Position numbers and translations under genes: made by a program. From contig CAYVBK010000018.1 in assembly GCA_964449465.1 (NCBI GenBank), forward strand, positions 1 through 64,000: 64,000 nucleotides of DNA, written 5' to 3'. Under the pieces are notes generated by a model. It searched no databases, was not told the DNA's origin, and saw only the letters and a list, made by a program, of their open reading frames with translations. This document shows positions 49,283 to 60,200 of this stretch, piece after piece. Position 1 is the first letter of the stretch; each line of letters starts with the position of its first letter. The DNA comes from CAYRXM01 sp964449465. Lineage in GTDB: Bacteria > Chloroflexota > Anaerolineae > JAFGEY01.

Positions 49283-52200
49283 TCACGGCATAGTAGCCTG
49301 TCTGAATATCAGAGGCAAATACTGCTTCCACCAGGATACCCATGTCCAGCGATCCAGCAGCCAGACCTGCTCATGTTGATCGGCAAGGCGGGCCTGATGA
49401 TGCAGCACATAATCCCCCGCGCCATCCAGTTCGGCGCGGTAACGCAGCGTCACCGTGCTGCCGGCCATCACCGTCCCCGTCCAGATCAGCGACCGGCTGA
49501 TCAGGCTGCCCAGGCCCAGGCCACCGCTGTCCAGATCGCCCACCAGGCGCGCATGCTCAGGCCGCACTGCCGAAACCGTCACGACAGCATCGCCGGAACC
49601 GCCGTTACACAAAGTCAGGGTATAGGTCAGGGTACGCGACGGCGAGCCTGTCTGCGGCTCAACCTGCAAGATCGAGCAGGTCAGGTCGGGGGCGTTTACC
49701 CGCAGCATCGCCGGCAGATCAAAAGCGATGTGATGATCGTCATAGCCCACCCGCGCCGGCAGCGCAACAAACGATGCGCCAGACAACGTATCGGTCACTT
49801 GAAGCCGTACGCTCAGGGTCAGCGCAGCGCCTCGCGCCAGGCCACCCTGCCAGGACACCTCTCGCCGCAAGGCATCATAGCTCAGGCCGGCGCCGAGATG
49901 GTGCAATGTCAGCGCGGCCGGCAGGGTCAGCGAAAAATGCGCCGAGGACATGTCGGCCCAGCCGTCGTTGCGCAACACGCCGCTCATCGTCACCACCTGT
50001 CCTGCCGCCACCGTCGCCTGTTCTGGCGCCCAGTTCGAACGCCCCAACCAGCTCAGCCAGCCCACCGTGCGCTGCATGGCCTGCGCTGCGGCGTCTGCGT
50101 CGAGCGTCTCGAAAGGAAAAGACCAGAACGAGGTGCGCCAGTCCGCTTCTGAGGAGCGCGTCAGGCCGATGGGCAGGCCGCGTTGATTGCGCCAGGCTGT
50201 CCCGGCCTCGCCGGTCGGCACCAGCGAGTCGCTCCAATTATTGTAAGGGTAGGTCAGTGTGTATGGCCCCAGCCCCCAACCAACGGGATGCCCCATCTCG
50301 CCCAACGCCACCGTCGCACTGAGGTCTTCGGTATAGCTCCACACCCCCAAAAAATCTCGCGCCAGGGCCGTGTCGTGTTTGTAGTACAGCAGGTCTTGCG
50401 AGGACAAAAACACCCGTCCGCCGCCGCCCAGATAGGTCAACAGGCGCGCCTCTTCCTCGTCGCCGATGGGCCGATACCAGTCATAGGCGGTGTACCACAC
50501 CACCAGCGGATACATGGACAACTGATCGTCCGACGGTACGTTGAGCGGCCATTGTTTCTTGATACGATGAACATCGTAAAAAATTCCCGACTGTTCCAAA
50601 GCATCTTTATAATGGGCTTGCATGTCGAAAAAGCGCGAGCCATCCACCAGCAAAACCGGGGCCGGTGTCTTGGCGGTCAACGAAATGACCGCGCTCAGTG
50701 CAGACGCCGTCGCCGTCAAGATGGCCGTATCCTGAACATGCCAGCCCTGGTCGGGTGGAATCGTTGCCGACACCTGGATGGTTTGCGTCTGGCATATTCC
50801 CAACGATAAAAAAGGCGCCGACATCAGATGGGTGGGCCAGTTGTGACCGGCCAGGCTCAGAGCCACCGGCAGAGCAGTGGATTCTCCGGTATTGCGCAGA
50901 CGCACCATGTGAGTGATGGTGTGACCGGGGCGGGCCACAACCGGCGAAAGCGGCGGCAGCGGTTTCAACTCCAGGCCAGATGCCTGCGGCGGGCTGTCCA
51001 GCCAGGCAATGCTGCGCTGCAACACCTCACGGCGGGTCGCCGCATCGCCGATGCCTTCCCAGCCAAACGAGAAAAACACCGCACGGTAGGGCAGGCAAGG
51101 CCCCACCTGCTGTCCACCCGATCCATCATTCTCATACTGCCACAGCGAAACGGCCACATCCTCGTTGGACGAAGCGATGACATCGGGAAAGAACTGATTA
51201 TCGGCGCCGCTGCCGCCGGCAAGGGTAATGGTCAATCCGGCCATCAAACCGTTGCCCTGCAACACGCGCGAGGAGGCGGCGTCTTGGACAAACATGACCT
51301 TGAGTTGTCGCACCAGATAGGGATCATAAAACGCGCCTGTTCCGCCGGCGTCCCAAAAAGCCACATCCTGGCCGCTGAGCAGCAGCCGCCCACCGCTGCC
51401 CAGATAATCCGAAATGACCTGCCCTGCCCCGATAAAGGCCGGCGAGTCTTGCGGCGCACTCCAGATCACCAGGTCAAAAGACAGCAGATCGGTAGTGGTC
51501 GGCACGCCGGCAGGCGAAGCATCCAGCCGCGCCACAACATGCAGGTCATAGAGATAACCCAACTCATCCAGCGCCGCCTGCCAGAACTCGCGCTGACTGT
51601 TGTTATACCAGGCCCCGCTGTCCACCAGCAAGATGGTGGGTGCCGTCTCCAGGTTAAAATCCAGCGCGATCAGGCTGCCTTCGTTCACTGTCACTGTGGC
51701 CGTAGCCACGCGATGCGCCCAGGCCTGAACGCGCACCGTGTGCGTGCCTTGTGGCAAAATCAGTTGATACTGCCCACTGCCCGCATCCGACTGCGCCACG
51801 GCCGGCATGCCAGGCACCGAGACCTGTGCCGCCAGCGGCGTTCCCGTGCCGGCCTGACGCACCACACCTTGCAGTGTGCCGGTAGGCAGTGGCGACAGGG
51901 CCACGTCAAGCGTGGTGGTCACGCCGGTGGTGATGGCGAGACCATATCGGGTGGTCGGCACATAGCCAAAAGCTGTGACAGTGACATCATAATTGCCCGC
52001 GGCCAGGCCCGTTTGATACCAGCCAGATGAATCCGTCTGCGTCGTCACGGTCAAATCGCCGCCGCGCAAAACAACTTGCAGGGTGGCTGTGGGAACGGCG
52101 CCGCCGGTTATGGCGTCGGTCACCCGTCCGGCCAGCCGCCCCAACTGTCCGGCCTGCACCACCGCAGCATAACCGTCGGCCAGCCCCCAGCCATAGACAT

Positions 52201-53623
52201 TGTTGGGACGCGGCTCGCCCAGCGGCTGCGCCGTCTGCATCAACAAATCGCCGATTTGCGCCGGAGTCAGCGAGGGAGCAACCTGGCGCATCAAGGCCAC
52301 CAACCCCGACACGTGCGGAGCGGCCATCGAGGTGCCGCTAGATTTGCCCCAACTGCCGCCGGGCAGCGATGAAACAATGTCCACACCGGGCGCGCTCACT
52401 TCAGGCTTGATCTGGCCCCATAGCGATGGCCCACGGCCAGAAAAGCGGGCGATCAGGTCAGTGTCATCGGTGGCACCCACCGCAAACGCCGCCGACAGGC
52501 TGCCCGGCGAAGACACCGTGCCACTGCCTGGTCCCTTGTTGCCGGCAGAAAAAATGACCACAATCCCGGCAGCCTGCAAGGCGCGAATGTCGGGATCGAA
52601 CACCTGAAGACTGCCATTATCGTTGCCCCACGAATTGTTGACCACATCGGGGGCCAGAGCGGGGTTGCCGGCCGGGGCCAGCAGCCATTGAAAGCCATCG
52701 TGAATCCAGCTATCGTATCCCACGCCCTGGTTGCTGAACGCCTTGACGGCGATCCATTGCGCGCCGGGGGCCACGCCGATGCCGCCTTGCCCGACCATGA
52801 TCCCGGTGACGTGGGTGCCATGTCCCATCCCATCGCCGGGGTAGGCATAGCCTTCTGATGTGACGCAGTACCAGTTGCCCAGATGATTGGCAAACGGCTT
52901 GCCGGTATAGCCGCGATAGCGCGTCTGCAAGGCCGGGTGCTGCCAGTCTACGCCGGTATCCATCGAGGCCACCACCACGCCCTCGCCGGTGATCCCCACT
53001 CCCTGCCAGACCCGCTCGGCCTGCACCCGCTGCACATTCCACTGCACCGCATCCAGATGGGTCAACTCTTTTGCCGTCAGCGGCTGCAACTGCTCTTGCG
53101 GCACATATCGCTGATGGTCTTGCAAAATCAGCGCCACATCTGGACGAGCGGCCAGCTCCCAAAAGACTTGTTTTTTGCCCTCAACGACCACCCCATTGAT
53201 GATCCACAACGATTTGAACATTTGAACGCGAAAATTACTTTGGGCTATGGCCAGATCGCTCAAAATGTCGCGCTGCGCAATTTGAGCCGTGTTTTCAAGT
53301 TGAGCGATCACGGCGCGGCGGCGCGACAGGACATCCATCTCCATCGGCACAAGCATGTCCCAATTCACTTCAGGACTGCGCATCTGGACAATGCCGCGCA
53401 CCCATTGATCGTCGGCGGCCAGGAACAATTGCTTGAACAGGGCCGGCTCAAAGCGGGTGCGCAAAGACAACATGTCTGGCGCTCCGGCCTCCGTCATGCT
53501 AAAACTCTGTGCGGCCGGAGGAGAGGCATCAGGCTGACGCGCAGCACGCCCGGCCTGCGGAGCAACCAGGCTCAGGATCAATCCCGCCATCAGCCAGACT
53601 GTCATGTGCCGTTTTGTTCTCAT
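49283..53623 (-). CDS. Secreted subtilisin-like (S8) serine protease, multidomain
   Basis: A 1,446-residue protein with an N-terminal signal peptide (MTVWLMAGLILSLVAPQAG). The catalytic triad is Asp222 (SMDTGVDW), His268 (GMGHGTHVTGIM) and Ser432 (SSGTSMAAPHVSG), with the oxyanion Asn in FSAGNKGPG. Two carboxypeptidase-regulatory-like beta modules follow (starting GRVTDAITGGAVP and GVVRQAGTGTP), then two large domains with LLVDSGAWYNNS and LLVDGSRFFDMQ, and a C-terminal DUF11-like beta domain (CSILQVEPQTGSPSRTLTYTL). It would be an extracellular or wall-bound protease that degrades proteins. Much longer than simple subtilases because of the C-terminal modules. Confidence 0.92.
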   Translation of the reverse strand: MRTKRHMTVWLMAGLILSLVAPQAGRAARQPDASPPAAQSFSMTEAGAPDMLSLRTRFEPALFKQLFLAADDQWVRGIVQMRSPEVNWDMLVPMEMDVLSRRRAVIAQLENTAQIAQRDILSDLAIAQSNFRVQMFKSLWIINGVVVEGKKQVFWELAARPDVALILQDHQRYVPQEQLQPLTAKELTHLDAVQWNVQRVQAERVWQGVGITGEGVVVASMDTGVDWQHPALQTRYRGYTGKPFANHLGNWYCVTSEGYAYPGDGMGHGTHVTGIMVGQGGIGVAPGAQWIAVKAFSNQGVGYDSWIHDGFQWLLAPAGNPALAPDVVNNSWGNDNGSLQVFDPDIRALQAAGIVVIFSAGNKGPGSGTVSSPGSLSAAFAVGATDDTDLIARFSGRGPSLWGQIKPEVSAPGVDIVSSLPGGSWGKSSGTSMAAPHVSGLVALMRQVAPSLTPAQIGDLLMQTAQPLGEPRPNNVYGWGLADGYAAVVQAGQLGRLAGRVTDAITGGAVPTATLQVVLRGGDLTVTTQTDSSGWYQTGLAAGNYDVTVTAFGYVPTTRYGLAITTGVTTTLDVALSPLPTGTLQGVVRQAGTGTPLAAQVSVPGMPAVAQSDAGSGQYQLILPQGTHTVRVQAWAHRVATATVTVNEGSLIALDFNLETAPTILLVDSGAWYNNSQREFWQAALDELGYLYDLHVVARLDASPAGVPTTTDLLSFDLVIWSAPQDSPAFIGAGQVISDYLGSGGRLLLSGQDVAFWDAGGTGAFYDPYLVRQLKVMFVQDAASSRVLQGNGLMAGLTITLAGGSGADNQFFPDVIASSNEDVAVSLWQYENDGSGGQQVGPCLPYRAVFFSFGWEGIGDAATRREVLQRSIAWLDSPPQASGLELKPLPPLSPVVARPGHTITHMVRLRNTGESTALPVALSLAGHNWPTHLMSAPFLSLGICQTQTIQVSATIPPDQGWHVQDTAILTATASALSAVISLTAKTPAPVLLVDGSRFFDMQAHYKDALEQSGIFYDVHRIKKQWPLNVPSDDQLSMYPLVVWYTAYDWYRPIGDEEEARLLTYLGGGGRVFLSSQDLLYYKHDTALARDFLGVWSYTEDLSATVALGEMGHPVGWGLGPYTLTYPYNNWSDSLVPTGEAGTAWRNQRGLPIGLTRSSEADWRTSFWSFPFETLDADAAAQAMQRTVGWLSWLGRSNWAPEQATVAAGQVVTMSGVLRNDGWADMSSAHFSLTLPAALTLHHLGAGLSYDALRREVSWQGGLARGAALTLSVRLQVTDTLSGASFVALPARVGYDDHHIAFDLPAMLRVNAPDLTCSILQVEPQTGSPSRTLTYTLTLCNGGSGDAVVTVSAVRPEHARLVGDLDSGGLGLGSLISRSLIWTGTVMAGSTVTLRYRAELDGAGDYVLHHQARLADQHEQVWLLDRWTWVSWWKQYLPLIFRQATMP

Positions 53624-53665
53624 ATTAACCTCAAATTTGTTCTCTTGGTGTGCGGATTTTTTACT

Positions 53666-53752
53666 CTCTCAGCCCGCGCTCAAGCGTCGGGCTGAGAGTC
53701 AGGTTGATGCTCTTTTAGCGCGGGGCTTGCCCCGTCGGCCGGCCCGACGCTA
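53666..53752. repeat. Palindromic repeats upstream of the protease gene
   Basis: CTCTCAGCCCG (53666-53676) pairs with CGGGCTGAGAG (53688-53698), and a second palindromic block around CGTCGGCCGGCCCGACG follows. They share the GCGTCGGGC word in inverted form. They lie in the 224-bp gap between the protease start and the LPITG-protein terminator. Confidence 0.65.
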
Positions 53753-53792
53753 CAGCCCAATTCTCATTATAACTGCATTTGCGCCGATCAAC

Positions 53793-53825
53793 AAAAAACC
53801 TCGCCGGCGAGAAACCGGCGAGGTT
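53793..53825 (-). terminator. Intrinsic terminator of the surface-protein genes
   Basis: On the minus strand, AACCTCGCCGG pairs perfectly with CCGGCGAGGTT (11 bp, 7-base loop) and is followed by a T-run (A-run 53793-53798 on the plus strand). It lies 22 bp after the end of the small LPITG protein gene. Confidence 0.88.
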
Positions 53826-53847
53826 TGGTGAAACAATATGTGCCTGT

Positions 53848-54234
53848 CTATTGCCTGGATGTACGATGCTGCCGCCCAACCGTCCAGGCGATCAGCCCAA
53901 CCAACCCCAGAACAACCGACACGCCGATCAGGTTCCAGGAGCGGTCAAACACATCGGCCTGACCGGTTATCGGCAAAACCGCCGGCAGAGTAGGCGAAGG
54001 ATCGATGGTGGGTTGATCGGGTGGGGCGGTAGGCTGCGGCGACGCCGCCTCGGCCGTCGCCGTGGGCGTTGCCCGCTGTGGCGGCGGCATGGTGCGCTCT
54101 GGCGGCGGCAAGGGACGGGTGGGCGTGCTGCGTTCCTGGGCCACAACCCGAAAAGGCCTTGTGGCTGCCAGACCAATCCAGATCGCCCACAGAAAAATCA
54201 AGAAATATCCCCAATAGAATCTGCGAAACGACAT
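53848..54234 (-). CDS. Small Pro/Thr-rich surface protein with LPITG motif
   Basis: A 128-residue protein: an N-terminal hydrophobic segment (FLIFLWAIWIGLAA, signal or anchor), a Pro/Thr/Arg-rich stretch (residues 35-85), then LPITG, ten residues, a membrane helix (LIGVSVVLGLVGLIAW) and a basic tail (GRQHRTSRQ). This matches the order of a sortase sorting signal, though the spacer before the helix is longer than usual. No sortase gene is in the window. It lies 21 bp after the giant repeat protein gene and may be cotranscribed with it. Confidence 0.65.
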   Translation of the reverse strand: MSFRRFYWGYFLIFLWAIWIGLAATRPFRVVAQERSTPTRPLPPPERTMPPPQRATPTATAEAASPQPTAPPDQPTIDPSPTLPAVLPITGQADVFDRSWNLIGVSVVLGLVGLIAWTVGRQHRTSRQ

Positions 54235-54255
54235 GAGATCAGACCTCCAAGGTCT

Positions 54256-57200
54256 TTAGCGCGGCGGCTGCCGCCTGGGAATGCGGGTCGGCGCGGGCGG
54301 CTGCTGCGCCTGTCCGCTGGCACCGCCGGACTCCAAGACATGCACCGTCAGCGGGCCAAAAACATTGTTGGTTTCGTTGGATTCATACACCCTGGCCCAC
54401 GAGGGCGGATTGGCCGTGCGCTCGTCCACCGAGTCCACCTGGACATACAACACGTGATCGCCCGGCATTTGCCATGGATCGGGGAAGAAGGGCAGCCAGT
54501 CCAGTGGAATATCATCCTTGGTCAGGGTGATACTCTCTCCCGCCCGCAGACCCGGCAACCACCACACCGCGCCATAGCTGCTGACCTCGAAAAACGGCGT
54601 GTTGGGTTTGATTGGCAGCCGCGCCGACAGCGGGTCCACATACAGGTCTACCCAGACACCACCGGTCATATCCATCGCCCCGATGTTCTTGACCGTCACC
54701 TGAATGTCCCAGGATAGGCCGGCGGTCGGCTGGGCCGGGATCACAGTCACGCTCTCGACCACCAGGTCGGGAAGGCGCACACCGTCCGAGCCAGCAGCGA
54801 CGAGAGGCAAAAACACCCGATATTTGCCCGGAAAACTGCCGGGAAAGTGAACCAGGGTGGTGGCATCGCCGTTCGGGTCATCCGGCCAGGCTTCGGTATG
54901 GCCGACCCGGTCGGTGGCGCGCGAGCGAAAGTGATAGATAGCCGTCGGCTCGCCGACATAGATGGCGGTATAGGTGGCCGAAACCTGGGTGGTCTGGGTC
55001 AGCCAATCTGTCCATGCACCATCGCCCACCTTGACCTGAATGTCAAAGAACACAATACCCGATCCGATGGCTGTATCATCGCCGCTCCACTGAACGGTCA
55101 GATCGAACTCGCCCCACTCGGCAGGCGATGTGGCGACAGAAGCGGGCGGCGTCGTGTCATAGATCACTCGCGCCTTGCCTTGATCCGAGATGGCTTCCTG
55201 GTTGCCCGCTGCATCTATGGCCACAGTAGCCAGATCATAATGACCATCGCCCTGTGTTGGCGTCAAATTAAACACGCCACTCTTGTCTTGTGAGAACGCC
55301 ACCGGCTGCCACGCGCCCGCCGCACCATAACGAACATAGAGATATGTATACTTGGCATCAAATGCGCTGCTCCAGGTGACCGGGATCGGAGAAACGGCAG
55401 TACAATCCGGCGCGCTGAGGGTCGAAGTCGGGGCCACATCGTCAAAGTCAATCTGATCGTCGCCAAAGCCCGACGGCGCCGCCTCGATATTGTTCACCTG
55501 ATCCACAGCGACAGTGGCGACATAGTAGGTGCCGCTGCCGGCGGTGGGAGTGTAGACAAAACTGCCGCTCACACCGGTCATCTCCAGGCCGGTATCCATC
55601 CACGCGCCGATGGGCTGATATTTGACCCACAGATGCACCCGGCGCACTCCGCTGCCGCTATCGCCGGCTTCCCAGTCCACCCGGATCGGGGCGGCATTGG
55701 TGGCCTCGTTGGCGATGCTGGCCCGCGAGGTCGGCGGCATGTTATCCTGGACAAACGTGATATAGGCCACATCGGTCAGGCCGAGCGTGTCGGCGACAGT
55801 GAACGAAACGACAGTTTGCGTGCCGGCGTAGGCTGGTGCCGTGTACTGTACCATCCACGGCGCAGATGTGACCGGCAACGGCGCGCCGCCAAAGGCAACG
55901 CCGCCGCTCAAGCTGGCCGGGTGCGGCTCGTCAAAAGCCACCTCAACGGTGATCTGTTGTCCGGCCCCTTCGCCGGGGCGGCTGTTGTAATACACCACGC
56001 CGCCGTCGGCCGTCAGGCCAGAGTTGTAGAAATAGATGCTGTCTGAGGCGGCCTCTATGGCGGTGATGTCGGGCGCAGCGGCGTCATAGCTGAACGTGCT
56101 GTTGCCATACACCCCTTCCACATTGCCCACCATATCGGCAGCCCGCGAGTGGACGACATAGGTCTCGCCGTCGTCGGGCATAAAGGCATAGCTCCACGCC
56201 CCTGTGCCGACGGCGCGCAGCCAGACCGCCTCACCAACCCAGTCGGTGCCGTCCCAATACAGGTCGTCGCCGCGGCGGATGGTCATATCCACATGGCTCA
56301 CAGCGGCCATCGGCGCGGCGGCCGTGCCGTTGATCTGGCCGGGCCACGAGGCGCCCACATAGAGGCCGGCCGTGGTCACCGCCGAGTCGGGTTCGCTGGT
56401 GGTATAGCTAAAACTGCCTACGCCATAGCTGATCTCGATGTTATCGGCAGCATCGGTGGCCCGCGATTGCACAGTATAGCTTTCGCCGCTGTCCGGCGCA
56501 AACGCATAGCTCCACGACGCCCCGCCGACGGCAGGCAGCCAGGTTGGGGTAGCCGTCCAGGCCGCGCCATTCCAGTATTGGCCGTTGGAGGCGCGCTGAA
56601 GGGTAATGTGCACCAGGGCCACGCCCGAAGTCGCATCGCTGGCCGTCCCCTCGATGGCACCGGACCAACTGACTGGACCATAAGCGCCGCCAGTCGTCAC
56701 CGCCGAGTCCGGCACGGTCAGGTCTATGACGATGCCGCTCGACTCGTCAGAGGTCGCACCGACCGCGCCAACGCCGTTGATGGCCGTGATCCGATAGCGG
56801 ATCAGCGACGTATCGGCATAAAGCTGTGAGTCGTCCCAAAAAGTCTGGGCATAGCCGGTTTGCACCACCTGCCAGGCGCCGCCATTGACGCTGCGCTCGA
56901 TCTGATAGGTAATGCCTGAACCGGTATCCAGCACGGCATCCCAGAAAACATAGAACGTGTTGTCCTGATCAAATGCATCGTCCACGCCAACCACATCGCC
57001 CTCGCCCACGCCGACAGGCTGCGCCGGCGTTTCGCTATCTACGATCACGCCATCCGAGAGCGTCCACGCGCTAACCAGACCCACCGCATCGGTGGCACGC
57101 ACACGGTAGCGCAAGACAGCGGCGTCGGGATGAACCACAGGGTCCAGGTACACCGTCTGAGTGAGGCTGCCAGCCACCGGCTGCCAGGAGGCGCCGCCAT

Positions 57201-60200
57201 CGCTGCTGCGCTCCAAAGCATAGGTCACCGGCGAAGTGTCATTGACCGCGCTCCAGTACAGAGTGATGATGCCGTCGGCGTCCCAATCCACGTCGGGATT
57301 TTCCTCGCTCAACTGCGCCGGCGCCGGCGGATGGGTCGTGTCTATGTTGATGCACAGATGACCGGGCGGCCCCCAGTTGCCGGCATTATCCAGGGCGCGC
57401 ACGTGAAAATACCACACCCCGTCGGCCAGGCCGCTGTAAGAACGGCTGTTGCCGTTGGTGTCGGCGAACAGGTCAGGTTCGGTGTCGGGGGCGTGGTCGA
57501 GAACGTAGGAATAGCCGGAAATGCCCGCACCACTGGCCGGCGTGGTCCAGTTAAAGACCGGAGCGTTGTTGTTATACCAAAGAACCGGGTTGGGATGAGT
57601 CGGCGAGCTGACCACCGGTGCGTCCGGGCCGCTGGAAGCATAGTTGAACGTGCTGACGCCGAACGTGGTCTCGACATTGTCGGCGCGGTCGGTGGCGCGC
57701 GATTGCAGGCTGTAGGTTTGACCGTCACCCGGCGTAAAGGCATAACTCCAGTTGGCCGCGCCGGTCGCGCGCAGCCAGATTTCGCCGGCGCCCCACGCGC
57801 TGCCGTTCCAGTACAGGCCGTCGGACTGGCGGCGGATGGTGATGTCTACCCAGGCCACATCCGACAGGTTGTCGGAGGCCGTGCCTTGAATCGCACCGGG
57901 CCAGGTAAAAGTATTGTAGAAACCGGCGGTATTGATGGCCGAGTCGGGCCGCACAAAGTCGAGCGTGAGACCGTCGGAGGGCAACGAGGGCGCGCTGCTG
58001 AGACCGGCACCGGTGTGCGCGGTGATGCGATAGGCCACGCTCTCGCCCGACGAGTACGAGGTGGGATCTTCCCACTGTGTCGCCGTCAGTCCCGAAACCA
58101 TCGGCTCCCAAACCCCGCTGTTGTTGCGGTTGCGCTCGATGCTATAGGTGATGCCCGACGGCGTAGCCGGTGAGGCGGTCCAGAACACCCAAAAAGCATT
58201 GTCCTGATCCCAATCGTCGTCTACGCCCGCCGCGTCGCCTTCGCCCACCCCTGCCGGCGCAGACGGCACGGTCAGGTCAAACGAGACGCCATTCGACTCG
58301 GTCCACGCGCTATAGAGACCTACGCCATCGGTGGTGCGGACGCGGAAACGCGCCTGGCTGCCGTTGGCAAAGCCGCTCAGCGGATAACTGGTTGTTGTCA
58401 AGGCGTCGGCGCCAGGTACCAACATCCAGCCCGACGTGCAAGGGCCGCTCAAGCCGCCGTTCACACACTGCTCCAGCCGATAGGCCACGCCGGACAGGTC
58501 GGTCACTGCGCTCCAATACACAGTGATACTGCCATCGGCATCCCAGGCCACATCGGGCGATTCTTCGGTGATGACAGACGGCGCGGATGGCGCAGCGGTA
58601 TCTATGTTGATGCGAAAATGCGCCGCCGCCCCCCAGTTGCCCGCACTGTCTTGGGCGCGCACGTGGAAATACCACGTGCCGTCGGCCAGGTCGGCCCAGG
58701 CGGCGGTGTTGCCGGCGGTATCGGCCACCGCGTCCGGCGCGGTAGCCGGGATTTGATCCAGCACATAGGAATAGCCCACCACCGGCACCGCGCTGGAGGG
58801 CGTGGTCCAACCCAGAGCCGGATCATTGTTGTTGTACCAGTTGGTTTGCACCGGATGCGTGCCGGAAGAGATGGTCGGCATGCCGGGTCCCGAGCCGGCA
58901 AACACAAAGCTGCCGCTGCCCAGAGTGGTTTCGACATTGCCAGCATGATCGGTGGCGCGCGAGCGCAGATTGTAGATCTCACCGTCGGTCAAATTGGCCT
59001 GCGCCAGAGCATACTGCCAGTTGAGCGTGCCGTTGGCGCGCAGCCAGGTCGCCGAGGCCGCCCAGGCCGATCCATTCCAGTAGAGCAGATCCGACTGCCG
59101 TTGAATTTGCAGGTCTACCCAGGCCACGTCTGAAAGAGCATCGCTAGCCGTGCCTTGCACCCAACCGGGCCAGTTAAAGGCATTGAAAAAGCCGCTGGTC
59201 GTTACCGCCGAGTCGGGCTGGGCAAAATCCAAAGTGATACCGCTGGAGGTGGTCGAAGGCAAGCTGACGCGGCCGGCCCCGTTGACGGCAATGATGTGAT
59301 ACTGCACCGTGTCGCCATTGCTAAACGGCACCGGATCATCCCAGCGGCAGGGCGTCCCGCCACAAGACAGACTGCTGCCGGCCGCTTCCCACGGGCTGCC
59401 GTTGCGACTGCGTTCTATGGTATAAAGGATCGTGTCACCGGTCGCCGTGTTCGGTACGGCATCCCAAAAGACATAAAACGCGTTATCCTGGTCAAAAGCA
59501 TCATCTACACCGGGCGTATCGCCTTCACCCACATTGGCAGGTACAGCCGGATTGTTCAGGTCAATGCGCAGGCCGTCGGAATAGCCGGCCGCGCCCGCAG
59601 TGCCTACGCCGTTCACGGCAAACACGCGGTAGCGGATCAGGGTATCGTCGGCATAGGCGCCGCTGTCGGGATACGAGAGGCCGACAATGCCACCGGCCAC
59701 CAGAGTCCAAACGCCGCTGGCGTTCAACTCGCGCTCCAGGCGATAGGTGATGCCCGAACCGGTATCGGCTACGGCGTTCCAGTAGACGATCACGGCGCCA
59801 CTGGCATCGGGATAATAGTCCAGGTCGGGATTGTTTTCGATCACGTTGGCCGGCGTTCCCGGTGTGCTGCTGTCCACCGTCACCCCATCAGAGGTGCGCG
59901 CCGCGCCGACCGAGCCGACGCCGTTGATCGCCGTGACGCGATACTGCGCCGTCGTGCTATCCACATTGCCAATGTTCTGGGCATAGCTTGTGGCGGTCAG
60001 CGCGGGGGCGATCACCGTCCAGCCGGTGTTGTTCAGATTGCGCTCCAGGCGGTAGGTGATGCCCGAACCGGTATCGGCCACTGCCGCCCAGTAGACGGTA
60101 AACACGCCATCCACATCCCAGTCTATATCGGGATTTTCTTCGGTGATCTGGGCCGAGATGGCCGGGGTCTCGTTGTCTATGGTCATGCCATCCGAAAGGT

